From NCBI RefSeq assembly GCF_000389965.1, contig NC_021191.1:6263501-6327500 (forward strand): DNA of 64,000 nt, in the 5' to 3' direction. Below the pieces are notes generated by a model. The model made no database searches and had not been told where the DNA came from. It saw only the letters and a list, made by a program, of their open reading frames with translations. The position numbers and the translations under genes were made by a program. Source of the DNA: Actinoplanes sp. N902-109 (GTDB taxonomy: Bacteria; Actinomycetota; Actinomycetes; Mycobacteriales; Micromonosporaceae). Below, piece after piece: positions 34,899-42,842 of this stretch; positions within the stretch are counted from its first letter, which is position 1, and each line of letters begins with the position of its first letter.

Positions 34899-36139
34899 CG
34901 GGCGTCCCCGGCGGCGACATCGATCCGTACGGCCGTGGTGACCTCGTCGATGACCCGCTGCACCTCCGGCCAGGTGGCCCCGGTGCAGGCGAAGTAGCCG
35001 ACCCGGTCCCACCCGGTGCGCATGACCGGCACGGTGTCCCCGACGTCCACCTTGAGCCGGGACATGACGATCGAGGGATGGCTGGTCAGCACGTCGGCGC
35101 CATGCACGGCGGTGACGGTGCCCGGCGGCACCCGGAACCAGGTGATCGACGCGATCCGGTCCGGTGCCGGGGCAACGGGTGCCGGTGCGCCGGACAGCAC
35201 CCGGATCTGGGCGTCGTACATGTTCCAGCCGCGACAGGCGTGCATGACCAGCTCGGGCGTGAAGGCGCCGGGTACCCGGGCGGCACACTCGATCAGGTAC
35301 GGCGCCCCGCCGGCGATCTTCCACTCGGAGTGGATGAAGCCGTTCTCGACGGCCAGCAGCCGGCCGAGGCGGTGCGAGGCGGCGATCGACGCGGCATGGT
35401 CGGCGGGGCTGAGCGGCGCCGGCACGGTCACCGACATGATCGGGAAGTAGTCACCGAAGCCGGTGCGCATCAGGCAGATGTTGTCGAACACCGGCCGCCC
35501 GTCGCGGTACAGCGTCTCCACCGAGACCTGGTCACCGATGACGAGGTCCTCGACGATGTAGCGGTACGCGCGCCGGATCGCGGTGTAGCCCAGCCGGGAG
35601 TCCAGCCCCATCAGGTCCTGCCAGGCAGCCTCGGACAGCGCCGGGTCGTCGATCCGCCGGACACCCTCGGAGGCCCGTCCGTTGGTCGGCTTGAGCACGA
35701 TCGGGCGCCCCTCGTGGAACGCCTTGACCTCGGCCGCGTCCTGGACGAGGCGCCACCGCGGCTGGGCGATGCCGCTGTCGTGCAGCAGCCGGCGCAGATA
35801 TCCCTTGTCGGTGCAGGCCTGCACGGCGGTCCATCCGGGGTAGGGCAGGCCGTGGTCGCGGGCGATCTGCCCGGCGGCGTGCACCCCGTACTCCAGCGCC
35901 GGAACGGCGGCGTGCAGTCCCGCGGTGCGCGCCAGCCGGGCGACCGGTTCGGCGAACGCCGTGCTCTGCTGGTATCCGGCCAGCACGACGCGGCCGGGCG
36001 GCACCCCGGGATGCCGGTCGGGATCGTACAGCGACGGTTCTTCGAGCAGGTACGCGGCGAACCCCGGATCGGCCGACAGCGTCCTGGCGTAGCCGTCGTG
36101 CAGGCCGACCATGAGGATGGTGCGCGGTGCCATGATCAC
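34895..36139 (-). CDS. ATP-grasp ligase, first of two
   Basis: A 414-residue carboxylate-amine ligase. The ATP-grasp core contains RPIVLKPTNGRASEGVRRI at about residues 145-163, AYRYIVEDLVIGDQVSVETLY, and HSEWKIAGGAPYLIECAARVPG with the Mg-binding Glu. It is only distantly similar to the next ligase, so the two probably act on different acceptors. AGGAGG lies seven bases before the GTG start. It follows the 18-bp MQYDH gene by 90 bases. Adding an amino acid to the crosslinked peptide is one possible role; making a separate dipeptide is another. Confidence 0.88.
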   Translation of the reverse strand: MIMAPRTILMVGLHDGYARTLSADPGFAAYLLEEPSLYDPDRHPGVPPGRVVLAGYQQSTAFAEPVARLARTAGLHAAVPALEYGVHAAGQIARDHGLPYPGWTAVQACTDKGYLRRLLHDSGIAQPRWRLVQDAAEVKAFHEGRPIVLKPTNGRASEGVRRIDDPALSEAAWQDLMGLDSRLGYTAIRRAYRYIVEDLVIGDQVSVETLYRDGRPVFDNICLMRTGFGDYFPIMSVTVPAPLSPADHAASIAASHRLGRLLAVENGFIHSEWKIAGGAPYLIECAARVPGAFTPELVMHACRGWNMYDAQIRVLSGAPAPVAPAPDRIASITWFRVPPGTVTAVHGADVLTSHPSIVMSRLKVDVGDTVPVMRTGWDRVGYFACTGATWPEVQRVIDEVTTAVRIDVAAGDAR

Positions 36140-36229
36140 GGAGCGCCTCCTGGTTGGTGGTGCACAGGCCTCGGCGGGCGTCCCGGCCCGGCCGCCATGG
36201 TCGCGGCCGGACCGGTGACGTCCTGGTAC

Positions 36230-36247
36230 TCAGTGGTCGTACTGCAT
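36230..36247 (-). CDS. Pentapeptide MQYDH, candidate minimal RiPP precursor (BytA-like)
   Basis: A six-codon gene, ATG CAG TAC GAC CAC TGA. It has a perfect AAGGAGG Shine-Dalgarno six bases before the ATG, stronger than most ribosome binding sites in the window. It lies 38 bases after the stop of the second P450 and 90 bases before the first ATP-grasp gene, on the same strand. M-Q-Y-D-H fits the M-x-Y-x-H pattern of biarylitide precursors (BytA, MRYYH and variants), also 18-bp genes, in which a P450 joins the side chains of Tyr3 and His5. Gln2 and Asp4 differ from the described cores. A regulatory upstream ORF is the main alternative. Confidence 0.72.
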   Translation of the reverse strand: MQYDH

Positions 36248-36285
36248 GACGGGCCTCCTTCCGCTGGGCGGCGCCGCAGCATGCG

Positions 36286-37449
36286 TCATCGGCCGCGGCG
36301 GGTCGGGGTGAAGGCCACCGGGATCTGCTCGGCGGTGCGCAGGGTCGCGGAGGACTTCCAGCGGGTGGCTCCGGCGCGGGTCAGCGGCTGCGCCCGGTGC
36401 AGAAGTTCGGTGTGGGCGACCGCGAGGGCGAGCTTGCCCAGCGGCGCACCGAAGCAGGAGTGCGGTCCCCAGCCGAACCCCAGGTGCCGATTGGGCCAGC
36501 GGTCGTAGTTCAGCTGCTCCGGCCGGTCGAAGGCCTGCTCGTCGTGGTTGGCCGAGCCGACCAGGGCGAGCACAGTCGCGCCGCGTGGCAGCAGCGTGCC
36601 GTGCACGAGCGTGTCCCGGGTGACCCGGCGGCTGGTGCCCTGGGTGGGCCCGGCGAAGCGGACCAGTTCGTCGGCGGCCCGGTCGGGGTCGCGGGCCAGG
36701 GCGTCGCGCACCGCATCGGGCGGCTGGTCGAGCAAGACGTCCACGGTGGTGCCCAGGGAGGCGAAAACGGTGCTGTAACTGGCGTTGAAGATGACCGCGA
36801 TGGTGTTGGTGACGTAGTGGTCGAGCCCGGCCGGGTCGGCGAACCCGGACAGCATGCCCTCGCGCGACCCACGGGCCAGGAAGCTGTCGACCAGCTCGTT
36901 GAGCTGATGGCGGGCCGCATCGCCGTCCGGCCGGCGGGACGGGTCCAGCCCGGAGTCCATTCGCCGGGCGATGGCGGCGGACAGCTCGCCGACGAGCCGG
37001 CCGTCGGGCGTGGGAATGCCCAGGATCGCCGAGCTGGCCTCGATGGCGAGCGGACGGGCGACCTGCTCGACGTAGTCGAACTCCACACCCGGCTCGGTCC
37101 GCCGGCGGACCGCCTGGATCGCCACCCGCAGCCGGTCCGCGATGCGCCCCAGGTCCTGGTCCTTGAAGGCCCGTACGAAGGTGGTCCGCACGCGCTTGTG
37201 CCCGGGCGGGTCGACCGACTGGATGGTCTGCCGGAACCGCGGGACGTCCTCGCCGACCCGGCGTACGTCACGGGCGTAGGTGTCGGCGTCCTTGAGGATG
37301 CGGTGACAGTCCTCGTGGCGGGGGAAGACCCACGAGTTCATCCCCTCGTGCCAGTGCAGCGGGCCGTGCCGGCGCAGCTCGGCATAGACCGGCAGCGGGT
37401 CGGCGATGGTGGCGGCGTCCAGCGGGTCGTACGCGACGGTGGCGGGCAT
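36286..37449 (-). CDS. Cytochrome P450, second of two
   Basis: A 387-residue bacterial class I P450. Haem-binding motif FGWGPHSCFGAPLG with Cys332; K-helix ExxR in DELVRFAG; the I-helix segment reads FNASYST, so the usual acidic residue before Thr is Ser. The early motif GMNSWVF is shared with the other P450. Its ATG overlaps the stop of the upstream P450 by one base (TGATG). Context with the MQYDH gene suggests that it or its partner forms the Tyr-His link; the other might hydroxylate or make a second bond (inference). Confidence 0.9.
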   Translation of the reverse strand: MPATVAYDPLDAATIADPLPVYAELRRHGPLHWHEGMNSWVFPRHEDCHRILKDADTYARDVRRVGEDVPRFRQTIQSVDPPGHKRVRTTFVRAFKDQDLGRIADRLRVAIQAVRRRTEPGVEFDYVEQVARPLAIEASSAILGIPTPDGRLVGELSAAIARRMDSGLDPSRRPDGDAARHQLNELVDSFLARGSREGMLSGFADPAGLDHYVTNTIAVIFNASYSTVFASLGTTVDVLLDQPPDAVRDALARDPDRAADELVRFAGPTQGTSRRVTRDTLVHGTLLPRGATVLALVGSANHDEQAFDRPEQLNYDRWPNRHLGFGWGPHSCFGAPLGKLALAVAHTELLHRAQPLTRAGATRWKSSATLRTAEQIPVAFTPTRRGR

Positions 37450-38627
37450 CAGCGCAGCACCTCCGTACGGACCGGCAGCAACCGCACCGGCAGCCGATCC
37501 ATCGCGCGCAGCGTCGCGGTGTCACGGCGCACCGGCTGACCGGCCGCCACCACCCGGCGGCCGTCGGCAAGCAGCACCGCGGCCAGCTCGGTGAGGGCGG
37601 AACGCGCAAGCCCGGAGGCGATGCAGGCGTGCGGTCCCCACCCGAACGCCATGTGCCGGTTCTCGGTGCGATCCAGCATCAGGTCGTCCGGATGCTCGAA
37701 GCGGTCGCCGTCGCGGTTGGCGGCGGCGATCAGACACAGCGCGTTCTCGCCGGGCGCGACGACCTGACCGTTGACGGTCACGCTGCGCGTCGCCACCCGG
37801 GTCGTGCCCTGCACCGGCCCGTCGTAGCGCAGCGTCTCGTCAACCGCTCGCAGCAGGGCGGCCCGCGGCATCGTGCGCAGCTGTTCCTGCAGTTCGCCAC
37901 GGCTGGTGATCAGGTGCACAAAATTGCCGATTGCCGCCACGAGCGTGCTGTAACCGCCCTGGAACATCACCCGTGCGGTGTTCCGGACGAATTGTGGGTC
38001 CAGTTTCCCGGGCGCCATTTCCGCAAGCGTTCGCTGGATGTAGCCCAATGCCCGGGAAGGGTCGCCACCCTCGCGGTACCAACCGTCGACCAATTCTGTG
38101 AGTTCGCGCCGGGCAACAATTCCCGCCTCGGCCGCCGCCGGTCGCAGCCCGCCGTCCATGGCCCGCATGACAGCCTCGGACACGGCGGCGAACTCGCTGA
38201 GCCCGGGCGCCCGGACCCCGAGGAAGTCGGTCATCAACCGCAACGCGAAGGGCACCGCGAGCGCGCCCATCGCCTCCGACGGGATAGTCGGCGGGATACC
38301 CGCGACAATGTCCTCAGCAGCCTTTCGGGCCAGCTCATCGACGTTCTGCGAGCGGATCGAGCCCATGAACAGCCGGTGCAGGCCGGCATGCTCGGGCGGG
38401 TCGACGTTCTGGATGCTGATCCGGTCCGGCGGCACCTGCTGGCCGACCCGCCGCCAGTCGCGGGCGAAGATCGAAAAGGTCCGCAGAATGAATTCACAAT
38501 CGGCATACCGGGAAAACACCCATGAATTCATGCCGGGATGAAAGAACGGTGGCTGCTGCCGAAGCACCCGGTAGGTGCGATAGGGATCGGCGATGTGCGA
38601 CTGATCCAGCGGATCGAATACAGGCAT
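37449..38627 (-). CDS. Cytochrome P450, first of two
   Basis: A 392-residue P450 and the first gene of the pentapeptide operon. Haem motif FGWGPHACIASGLA with Cys335; ExxR in DETLRYDG; I-helix segment MFQGGYST, again lacking the acidic residue next to Thr. GMNSWVFSRYADC near residue 32 closely matches the partner P450. Together the substitutions suggest peptide- or carrier-bound substrates and phenol coupling rather than plain hydroxylation (inference). GGGGG lies before the ATG. No ferredoxin gene is nearby, so redox partners must come from elsewhere. Confidence 0.9.
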   Translation of the reverse strand: MPVFDPLDQSHIADPYRTYRVLRQQPPFFHPGMNSWVFSRYADCEFILRTFSIFARDWRRVGQQVPPDRISIQNVDPPEHAGLHRLFMGSIRSQNVDELARKAAEDIVAGIPPTIPSEAMGALAVPFALRLMTDFLGVRAPGLSEFAAVSEAVMRAMDGGLRPAAAEAGIVARRELTELVDGWYREGGDPSRALGYIQRTLAEMAPGKLDPQFVRNTARVMFQGGYSTLVAAIGNFVHLITSRGELQEQLRTMPRAALLRAVDETLRYDGPVQGTTRVATRSVTVNGQVVAPGENALCLIAAANRDGDRFEHPDDLMLDRTENRHMAFGWGPHACIASGLARSALTELAAVLLADGRRVVAAGQPVRRDTATLRAMDRLPVRLLPVRTEVLR

Positions 38628-38988
38628 GGCTGACCCCCGCTTCGACGGTCCGATTCCGGTGTGGCTCCTCGATGATCGATGCGCTGCCGACGCATTTCAC
38701 CGGCGCCGGTGGCCTGCTCGCCACGCTGGCATGCGAGCCGGAAGATGCGCAAGAACCATCGTCGCCGAAAGCGATCTCCGAGCCGGTGCCCGGGCCGGGC
38801 GACGGCACACGAGGCAACCGCCTCGTCAATACGGTGAGTGATCCGGGGGTAGCGCCGGATCAACCCCGGCGACGTGCGGCACTACCTGCAAGTTGCAGTT
38901 TTCTCCGCCCCGGGGCGACTCGCTACCGAGTGCCACGCCGCAGACGGGAAACACCGAACACGCCGCACCTACCGTATCCAGTCGGACA
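38628..38988. other. 361 bp upstream of the P450/pentapeptide operon
   Basis: No gene is supported here. The segment must contain the promoter of the operon reading leftward, but no convincing -35/-10 pair was found. It holds the palindrome listed at 38886-38898, with a CRP-like site just beyond its right edge. A second M-x-Y-x-H pentapeptide was looked for on the minus strand and not found. Confidence 0.5.
38886..38898. promoter_or_regulatory. Perfect palindrome upstream of the P450 operon
   Basis: CTGCAA-G-TTGCAG has six-base arms around a single base. It lies about 260 bases before the first P450 start and about 90 bases after the end of a regulator gene. It is a candidate operator for the operon. 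Confidence 0.4.
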
Positions 38989-39987
38989 TTAAGAAGTGAT
39001 GTACGTCACATCTGATCCGGCGAGTAGCGTCTCTGCGATGTCGGTCCGGCGGTAGACGACCCGTCGGCCCACCCGGGTCCCACTGATCAGCCGGGCTTCG
39101 CGCAGCACCGCCAGATGACCGCCAACCGTGCCCAGCGACAACCGCAGTTCGGTGGCGAGCTGCGTGCTGGTGGCCGGTCGCTGCAGGGCCCGCAGCACGG
39201 TCGCCCGGCCCGCCCCGATCAATCGGTCCAGCGCACCGCTCACCGGCTCCGGCTCGTCCACCGCCGTCGCGGCGCCACGGATCGGATAGACCAGCGCGTA
39301 ACGGTTCGGCGGTTGCTCGCACAACCAGGACCCGCGGCCATGGCTGACCGGTACGAACTGCACACCATCAGCGCCGACCGTCCGATCCGGACCCGGCCGG
39401 AAGCTGATCCGGATCGCGTCGTCACCCACCCAGGCGCTGCGCCGGTTCAGCTGCTCCAGAGCTCGCGGCCAGCCGTGCGTCGCCAGCAGCCCGGCCCGGT
39501 ACAGCACATCCCGCTCGAGCATCGCGCGCCGGCGCGGCCAGTCAGCAGCCACGTGCCGGTCCCACACCGACCGCAGGAACTCGGCGATGCGGGCACCCCA
39601 GCCGTGGCCGGTCAGCCAGGCCAGGCCGGTGCGCGTCCAGCCCTGCTCGACCGCCGGGTCCAGGCACCGGCGCACCTCGTCGTCCGGCGTCGCCGCGACC
39701 TCGGCGAGCTCGTCGGCCAGCGCGGTGGCCATGCCGCCGCGCGGTGGGATGGCGATCAGATCGGGCAGCCATGTGGTCGATGCCATCAGGTCCACCAGAC
39801 CGGCCGCGAACGGGTCCTCCCCGAGCGCCGCGAGGAACTGCGGGCGGTGCTGATCGCGCCACCGGGTGAGCCACGCGTCCTCAGCGGGTTTGGCGAGGGT
39901 GAGCACGGAACCCACCGTCTCGGCGAGCGGTGACAGGGCGAACCGGGAGCGGGACAGAGCCAGCGGGGACAACCGGAGCAACGTCAT
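38989..39987 (-). CDS. ArsR-type winged-helix regulator (DUF5937-like N-terminal domain)
   Basis: A 332-residue regulator. The C-terminal about 85 residues form an ArsR-type winged helix (ATSTQLATELRLSLGTVGGHLAVLREARLI, read as TSTQLATELRLSLGTVGGHL, then SGTRVGRRVVYRRT). The N-terminal 230 residues match the larger domain found in actinobacterial ArsR/DUF5937 proteins (RFALSPLAETVGSVLTL at the start). No metal cysteines are seen. It is divergent from an MFS transporter gene with an inverted repeat between them, so the transporter is its likely target; the P450 operon downstream is a second possibility. Confidence 0.85.
   Translation of the reverse strand: MTLLRLSPLALSRSRFALSPLAETVGSVLTLAKPAEDAWLTRWRDQHRPQFLAALGEDPFAAGLVDLMASTTWLPDLIAIPPRGGMATALADELAEVAATPDDEVRRCLDPAVEQGWTRTGLAWLTGHGWGARIAEFLRSVWDRHVAADWPRRRAMLERDVLYRAGLLATHGWPRALEQLNRRSAWVGDDAIRISFRPGPDRTVGADGVQFVPVSHGRGSWLCEQPPNRYALVYPIRGAATAVDEPEPVSGALDRLIGAGRATVLRALQRPATSTQLATELRLSLGTVGGHLAVLREARLISGTRVGRRVVYRRTDIAETLLAGSDVTYITS
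38995..39010. promoter_or_regulatory. CRP-like site
   Basis: AGTGATGTACGTCACA fits the CRP consensus TGTGA-N6-TCACA except for one base. It overlaps the last codons of the regulator gene, about 370 bases upstream of the P450 operon. Confidence 0.3.
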
Positions 39988-40009
39988 CTTTCGCCTCCCG
40001 CCGAAAGAT
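39986..40009. promoter_or_regulatory. Inverted repeat around the regulator start (operator or RNA hairpin)
   Basis: ATCTTTCG-N8-CGAAAGAT has perfect eight-base arms. On the regulator mRNA the eight-base loop is GCGGGAGG, the ribosome binding site, and the ATG lies at the foot of the stem. It could be the regulator's operator, a translational switch, or both. Confidence 0.5.
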
Positions 40010-40045
40010 TAGCGCCGGCCGGCCCGATCCGGCGAAGGTGATGGC

Positions 40046-41269
40046 GTGACCTCCCCGTTGCACCGGCCGAACTTCCGATGGTTCTTCGCCGGCCGGTTGG
40101 TGTCGTTGCTGGGCAGCTCGATGGCCCCGGTCGCGCTGGCCTTCGCCATCCTGGACGCCTCGCACCGCACGGCCGACCTGGGCATCGTGCTGGCCGCCAG
40201 AATGATCCCGCTGCTGGCACTGCTGCTGGTCGGCGGCGCGGTGGCCGACCGGTTCCCCCGCCGGACGGTCCTGCTGGTGGCCAACCTCGGCGCGGGCGCC
40301 ACCCAGGCCACGGTCGCGGTCATCCTGCTCACCGGCCGCTACCAGCTGCTGCTGGTGGTGGTCCTGGAATTCCTCAACGGGGCGCTGGACGCCTTCACCG
40401 GCCCGGCCCTGCGCGGCGTGCTGCCCGAGCTCGTTCCCCAGGACCAGCTGCGCAAGGCGAACTCGCTGCTGAGCTCCACCCGCAACGCGACCAAAATCTT
40501 GGGGCCGACCGCCGCGGCGCTGATCGTGGCCGGCGCCGGCAGCGGCACGGCCATTGCCTTCGACGCACTGACTTTCCTGCTGGCGGCGGCGTTCCTCACC
40601 CCGATCCGGCTACCCGGCAGGGTCCGCGGCACGTCGTCCACGTTGTTGCTCGACATCCGCACGGGATGGCACGAGTTCCGTACCCGGCAGTGGGTCTGGG
40701 CCGTCGTGCTGTCCTCGGCGCTGATGAACCTGTTCCAGACCGGCACATGGCAGGTCCTCGGGCCGCAACTGACCCGGCAGACCAGCGGCGCCACCGCATG
40801 GGGTCTGGTGCTCAGTGCCCGGGGACTCGGTCTGCTGCTGATGAGCACGCTGATGTACCGCCTGGTGTTCCGGCACCTGCTGCGCGCCGGTCAGCTGGCC
40901 AGCGTGCTCGGGGCGCTCCCCCTGCTGGCGCTGGGCTGGCACGCCCACGCGCCGTGGCTGATCGCCGCCGCGCTGGTGGCCGGGCTGGGCTCGTCGCTGT
41001 CCGCGATCAGCTGGGACACGTCACTGCAGGAACATGTGCCGCCGGACAAGCTGTCCCGGTTGTCGTCGTACGACGATCTGTTGTCGTTCGCGGTCATCCC
41101 GCTGGGCCAGCTGACGGTCGGTCCGCTTGCCGGGCGGTTCGGTGGCTTCGCGGTCGCGGGGTGCGCGGGCGCGCTCTACGCCGTCGCCGCGGTGGCCTCC
41201 CTTCTGTCCCGGCAGGTACGCGACCTGCCACACACCGCGGCCCGCAGCACCGAGACCACCCCGGCATGA
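40046..41269 (+). CDS. MFS exporter
   Basis: A 407-residue transporter of the actinomycete MFS_3 (enterobactin exporter-like) group with about 12 helices. FRWFFAGRLVSLLGSSMAPVALAF is the typical first helix (read as FAGRLVSLLGSSMAPVALAF), and AVADRFPRRTVLLVANL the loop between helices 2 and 3. Such proteins usually export small molecules or siderophores. It starts with a GTG, divergent from the ArsR-type regulator. It lies near the P450/pentapeptide operon but on the other strand, so export of that product is only a guess. Confidence 0.88.
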   Translation: MTSPLHRPNFRWFFAGRLVSLLGSSMAPVALAFAILDASHRTADLGIVLAARMIPLLALLLVGGAVADRFPRRTVLLVANLGAGATQATVAVILLTGRYQLLLVVVLEFLNGALDAFTGPALRGVLPELVPQDQLRKANSLLSSTRNATKILGPTAAALIVAGAGSGTAIAFDALTFLLAAAFLTPIRLPGRVRGTSSTLLLDIRTGWHEFRTRQWVWAVVLSSALMNLFQTGTWQVLGPQLTRQTSGATAWGLVLSARGLGLLLMSTLMYRLVFRHLLRAGQLASVLGALPLLALGWHAHAPWLIAAALVAGLGSSLSAISWDTSLQEHVPPDKLSRLSSYDDLLSFAVIPLGQLTVGPLAGRFGGFAVAGCAGALYAVAAVASLLSRQVRDLPHTAARSTETTPA

Positions 41270-41272
41270 CGG

Positions 41273-42649
41273 TCAGGATGCCGTGGCCCAGTCCGGCGGC
41301 TCGGCCGGGTGCAGGGCCGGGTCGTCGACGGCGAACGTGCGGACCGGACCGGGCGGCGTGCGGGGCCCCTCGAAGCGGACCGTGACACGCCCCAGCCCGC
41401 TGCCCCACACCCAGCCCGCGCCGTACTCGTCGTGCCGCACGTCCTGCCCGGGCCGCCAGGCCGCCGCGGCCGGCTCCGGCAGCGCGGCCGTGACCACCGG
41501 CTCGGGCCGCGGCGCGACCGGCCCGCCCACCGGTGCCAGCGCGCTGAACAGATCGTCCTGGGCGAACGCGGTCAGCGTGGTCACCCCCACGCCCAGCAGC
41601 CGGATGCCCGCCGACGTGTCCACCTCGCCGAGCAGGCCGCGCGCCAGCCGGGCGACCAGCTGCGGGTCGTCGGTGGGCTGGTCGCGGGTCACCGACCGGG
41701 TGATCGTGGCGAAGTCGTAGTGCCGGATCTTCACGGTCACCGTGCGCCCGGACAGCCCGGCGGCACGCAACCGGCCGCCCACCCGCTCGGCGAGCAGGTC
41801 GAGCTCGTGGTTGAGCCGGGCCCGGTCGGTCAGATCGGCGTCGAAGGTCTCCTCGGCCGACACCGACTTGGCCTCCCGCTCGGTGACCACGCCCCGGTCG
41901 TCGTCGGCGCGGGCCAGCCGGTACAGCCCCGCCCCGTGCGCCCGGCCGAACCGGCCGATCAGGTCGGCGAGGTCGACCGCGGCCAGGTCACCGATGGTGT
42001 GCACCCCGGAGCGCCGCAACCGTTCCTGCGCCGCCGGCCCCACCCCGGGCAGCCTGCCGACCGGCATCGGGTGCAGCAGCGCCCGCTCCTCGCCCGCGGG
42101 CACCACGGTCAGCCCGTCGGGCTTGTGCAGGTCCGAGCCGATCTTCGCGACCAGCTTGGACGACGCGGCACCCACCGAACCGGTCACCCCGCCGGTCGCG
42201 GCCAGCACGTCGGCCTTGAGCCGCCGGGCGATCGCGGTGACCGCCTCCGGCGTCAGCTCGCCGTGGTCACCGGCGGCGAGATCAACGTACGCCTCGTCGA
42301 TGGAGACCTGTTCGACAACCGGGGAGACCTCGGCGAGTACGGCGAGGAAGGCCTCGCTCGTCCGCCGGTACGCCGCGAACCGGGGTGCCAGGAACGCCGT
42401 CCCGGGCGGGCACCGCCGCCGCGCCTCGGCCATCGGCATCGCCGACCGCGCCCCGAACACCCGCGCCTCGTACGACGCCGTGCTGACCACGCCACGCCCG
42501 GCCACTCCCCCGACGATCACCGGCCTGCCCCGCAGCGACACCTTGTCCCGCTGCTCCACCGCCGCGAACATGGCGTCCAGATCCACGTGCAGAATGCTCG
42601 GTTCCCGTCTCACCACATCATCCGTACGCCGGCCGGGGTTCCCCCTCAC
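41273..42649 (-). CDS. dinB: DNA polymerase IV (Y-family)
   Basis: Error-prone translesion polymerase of 458 residues. The catalytic carboxylates lie in ILHVDLDAMFAAVEQRD and VSIDEAYVDLA; the thumb helix-hairpin-helix is in GRLPGVGPAAQERLRRSGVHTIGDLA; the little finger follows. The C-terminal 80 residues (WRPGQDVRHDEYGAGWVWGS, RVTVRFEG) form a Tudor-like tail seen in actinobacterial DinB proteins, and the usual beta-clamp motif is not obvious. The start is uncertain: a GTG 36 bases further in is possible. It converges with the MFS gene, three bases apart. Confidence 0.93.
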   Translation of the reverse strand: MRGNPGRRTDDVVRREPSILHVDLDAMFAAVEQRDKVSLRGRPVIVGGVAGRGVVSTASYEARVFGARSAMPMAEARRRCPPGTAFLAPRFAAYRRTSEAFLAVLAEVSPVVEQVSIDEAYVDLAAGDHGELTPEAVTAIARRLKADVLAATGGVTGSVGAASSKLVAKIGSDLHKPDGLTVVPAGEERALLHPMPVGRLPGVGPAAQERLRRSGVHTIGDLAAVDLADLIGRFGRAHGAGLYRLARADDDRGVVTEREAKSVSAEETFDADLTDRARLNHELDLLAERVGGRLRAAGLSGRTVTVKIRHYDFATITRSVTRDQPTDDPQLVARLARGLLGEVDTSAGIRLLGVGVTTLTAFAQDDLFSALAPVGGPVAPRPEPVVTAALPEPAAAAWRPGQDVRHDEYGAGWVWGSGLGRVTVRFEGPRTPPGPVRTFAVDDPALHPAEPPDWATAS

Positions 42650-42816
42650 CCCGGTCCCGGCGTATCACGGTACGCGGTCGAATCAGAGCCGAGACGTGGC
42701 CTCCGGGGCCGTCGCCTGCATGGGTCTCGCCCCAGCGGCGGCTGCCCGTTCTCGGGACCTCGCCATGCCGTCCAGGCGTAAGACGCCGTTGCGCGCCAGG
42801 TGCTCTCGGCCCATCA

Positions 42817-42836
42817 TGTATCTAACTCGATATACG
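42817..42836. promoter_or_regulatory. Possible PadR operator
   Basis: GTATC-TAACTC-GATATAC is an imperfect inverted repeat just upstream of the PadR-type gene, similar in style to the ATGT-N8-ACAT sites of PadR repressors. It overlaps where a promoter would be, consistent with self-repression. Confidence 0.35.
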
Positions 42837-42842
42837 GGAGAG

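Noticed and set aside
36136..36198. A 20-codon minus-strand frame (MAAGPGRPPRPVHHQPGGAP) between the MQYDH gene and the first ATP-grasp gene, ending in the ATP-grasp start
   Set aside because: No ribosome binding site before its ATG, and the composition looks like ordinary GC-rich spacer. Its overlap with the ATP-grasp start keeps it worth remembering.
38969..38989. Six-residue frame MSDWIR whose ATG overlaps the stop of the ArsR-type regulator (TAATG)
   Set aside because: No ribosome binding site and it does not fit the M-x-Y-x-H pattern. Overlaps of this size arise by chance.
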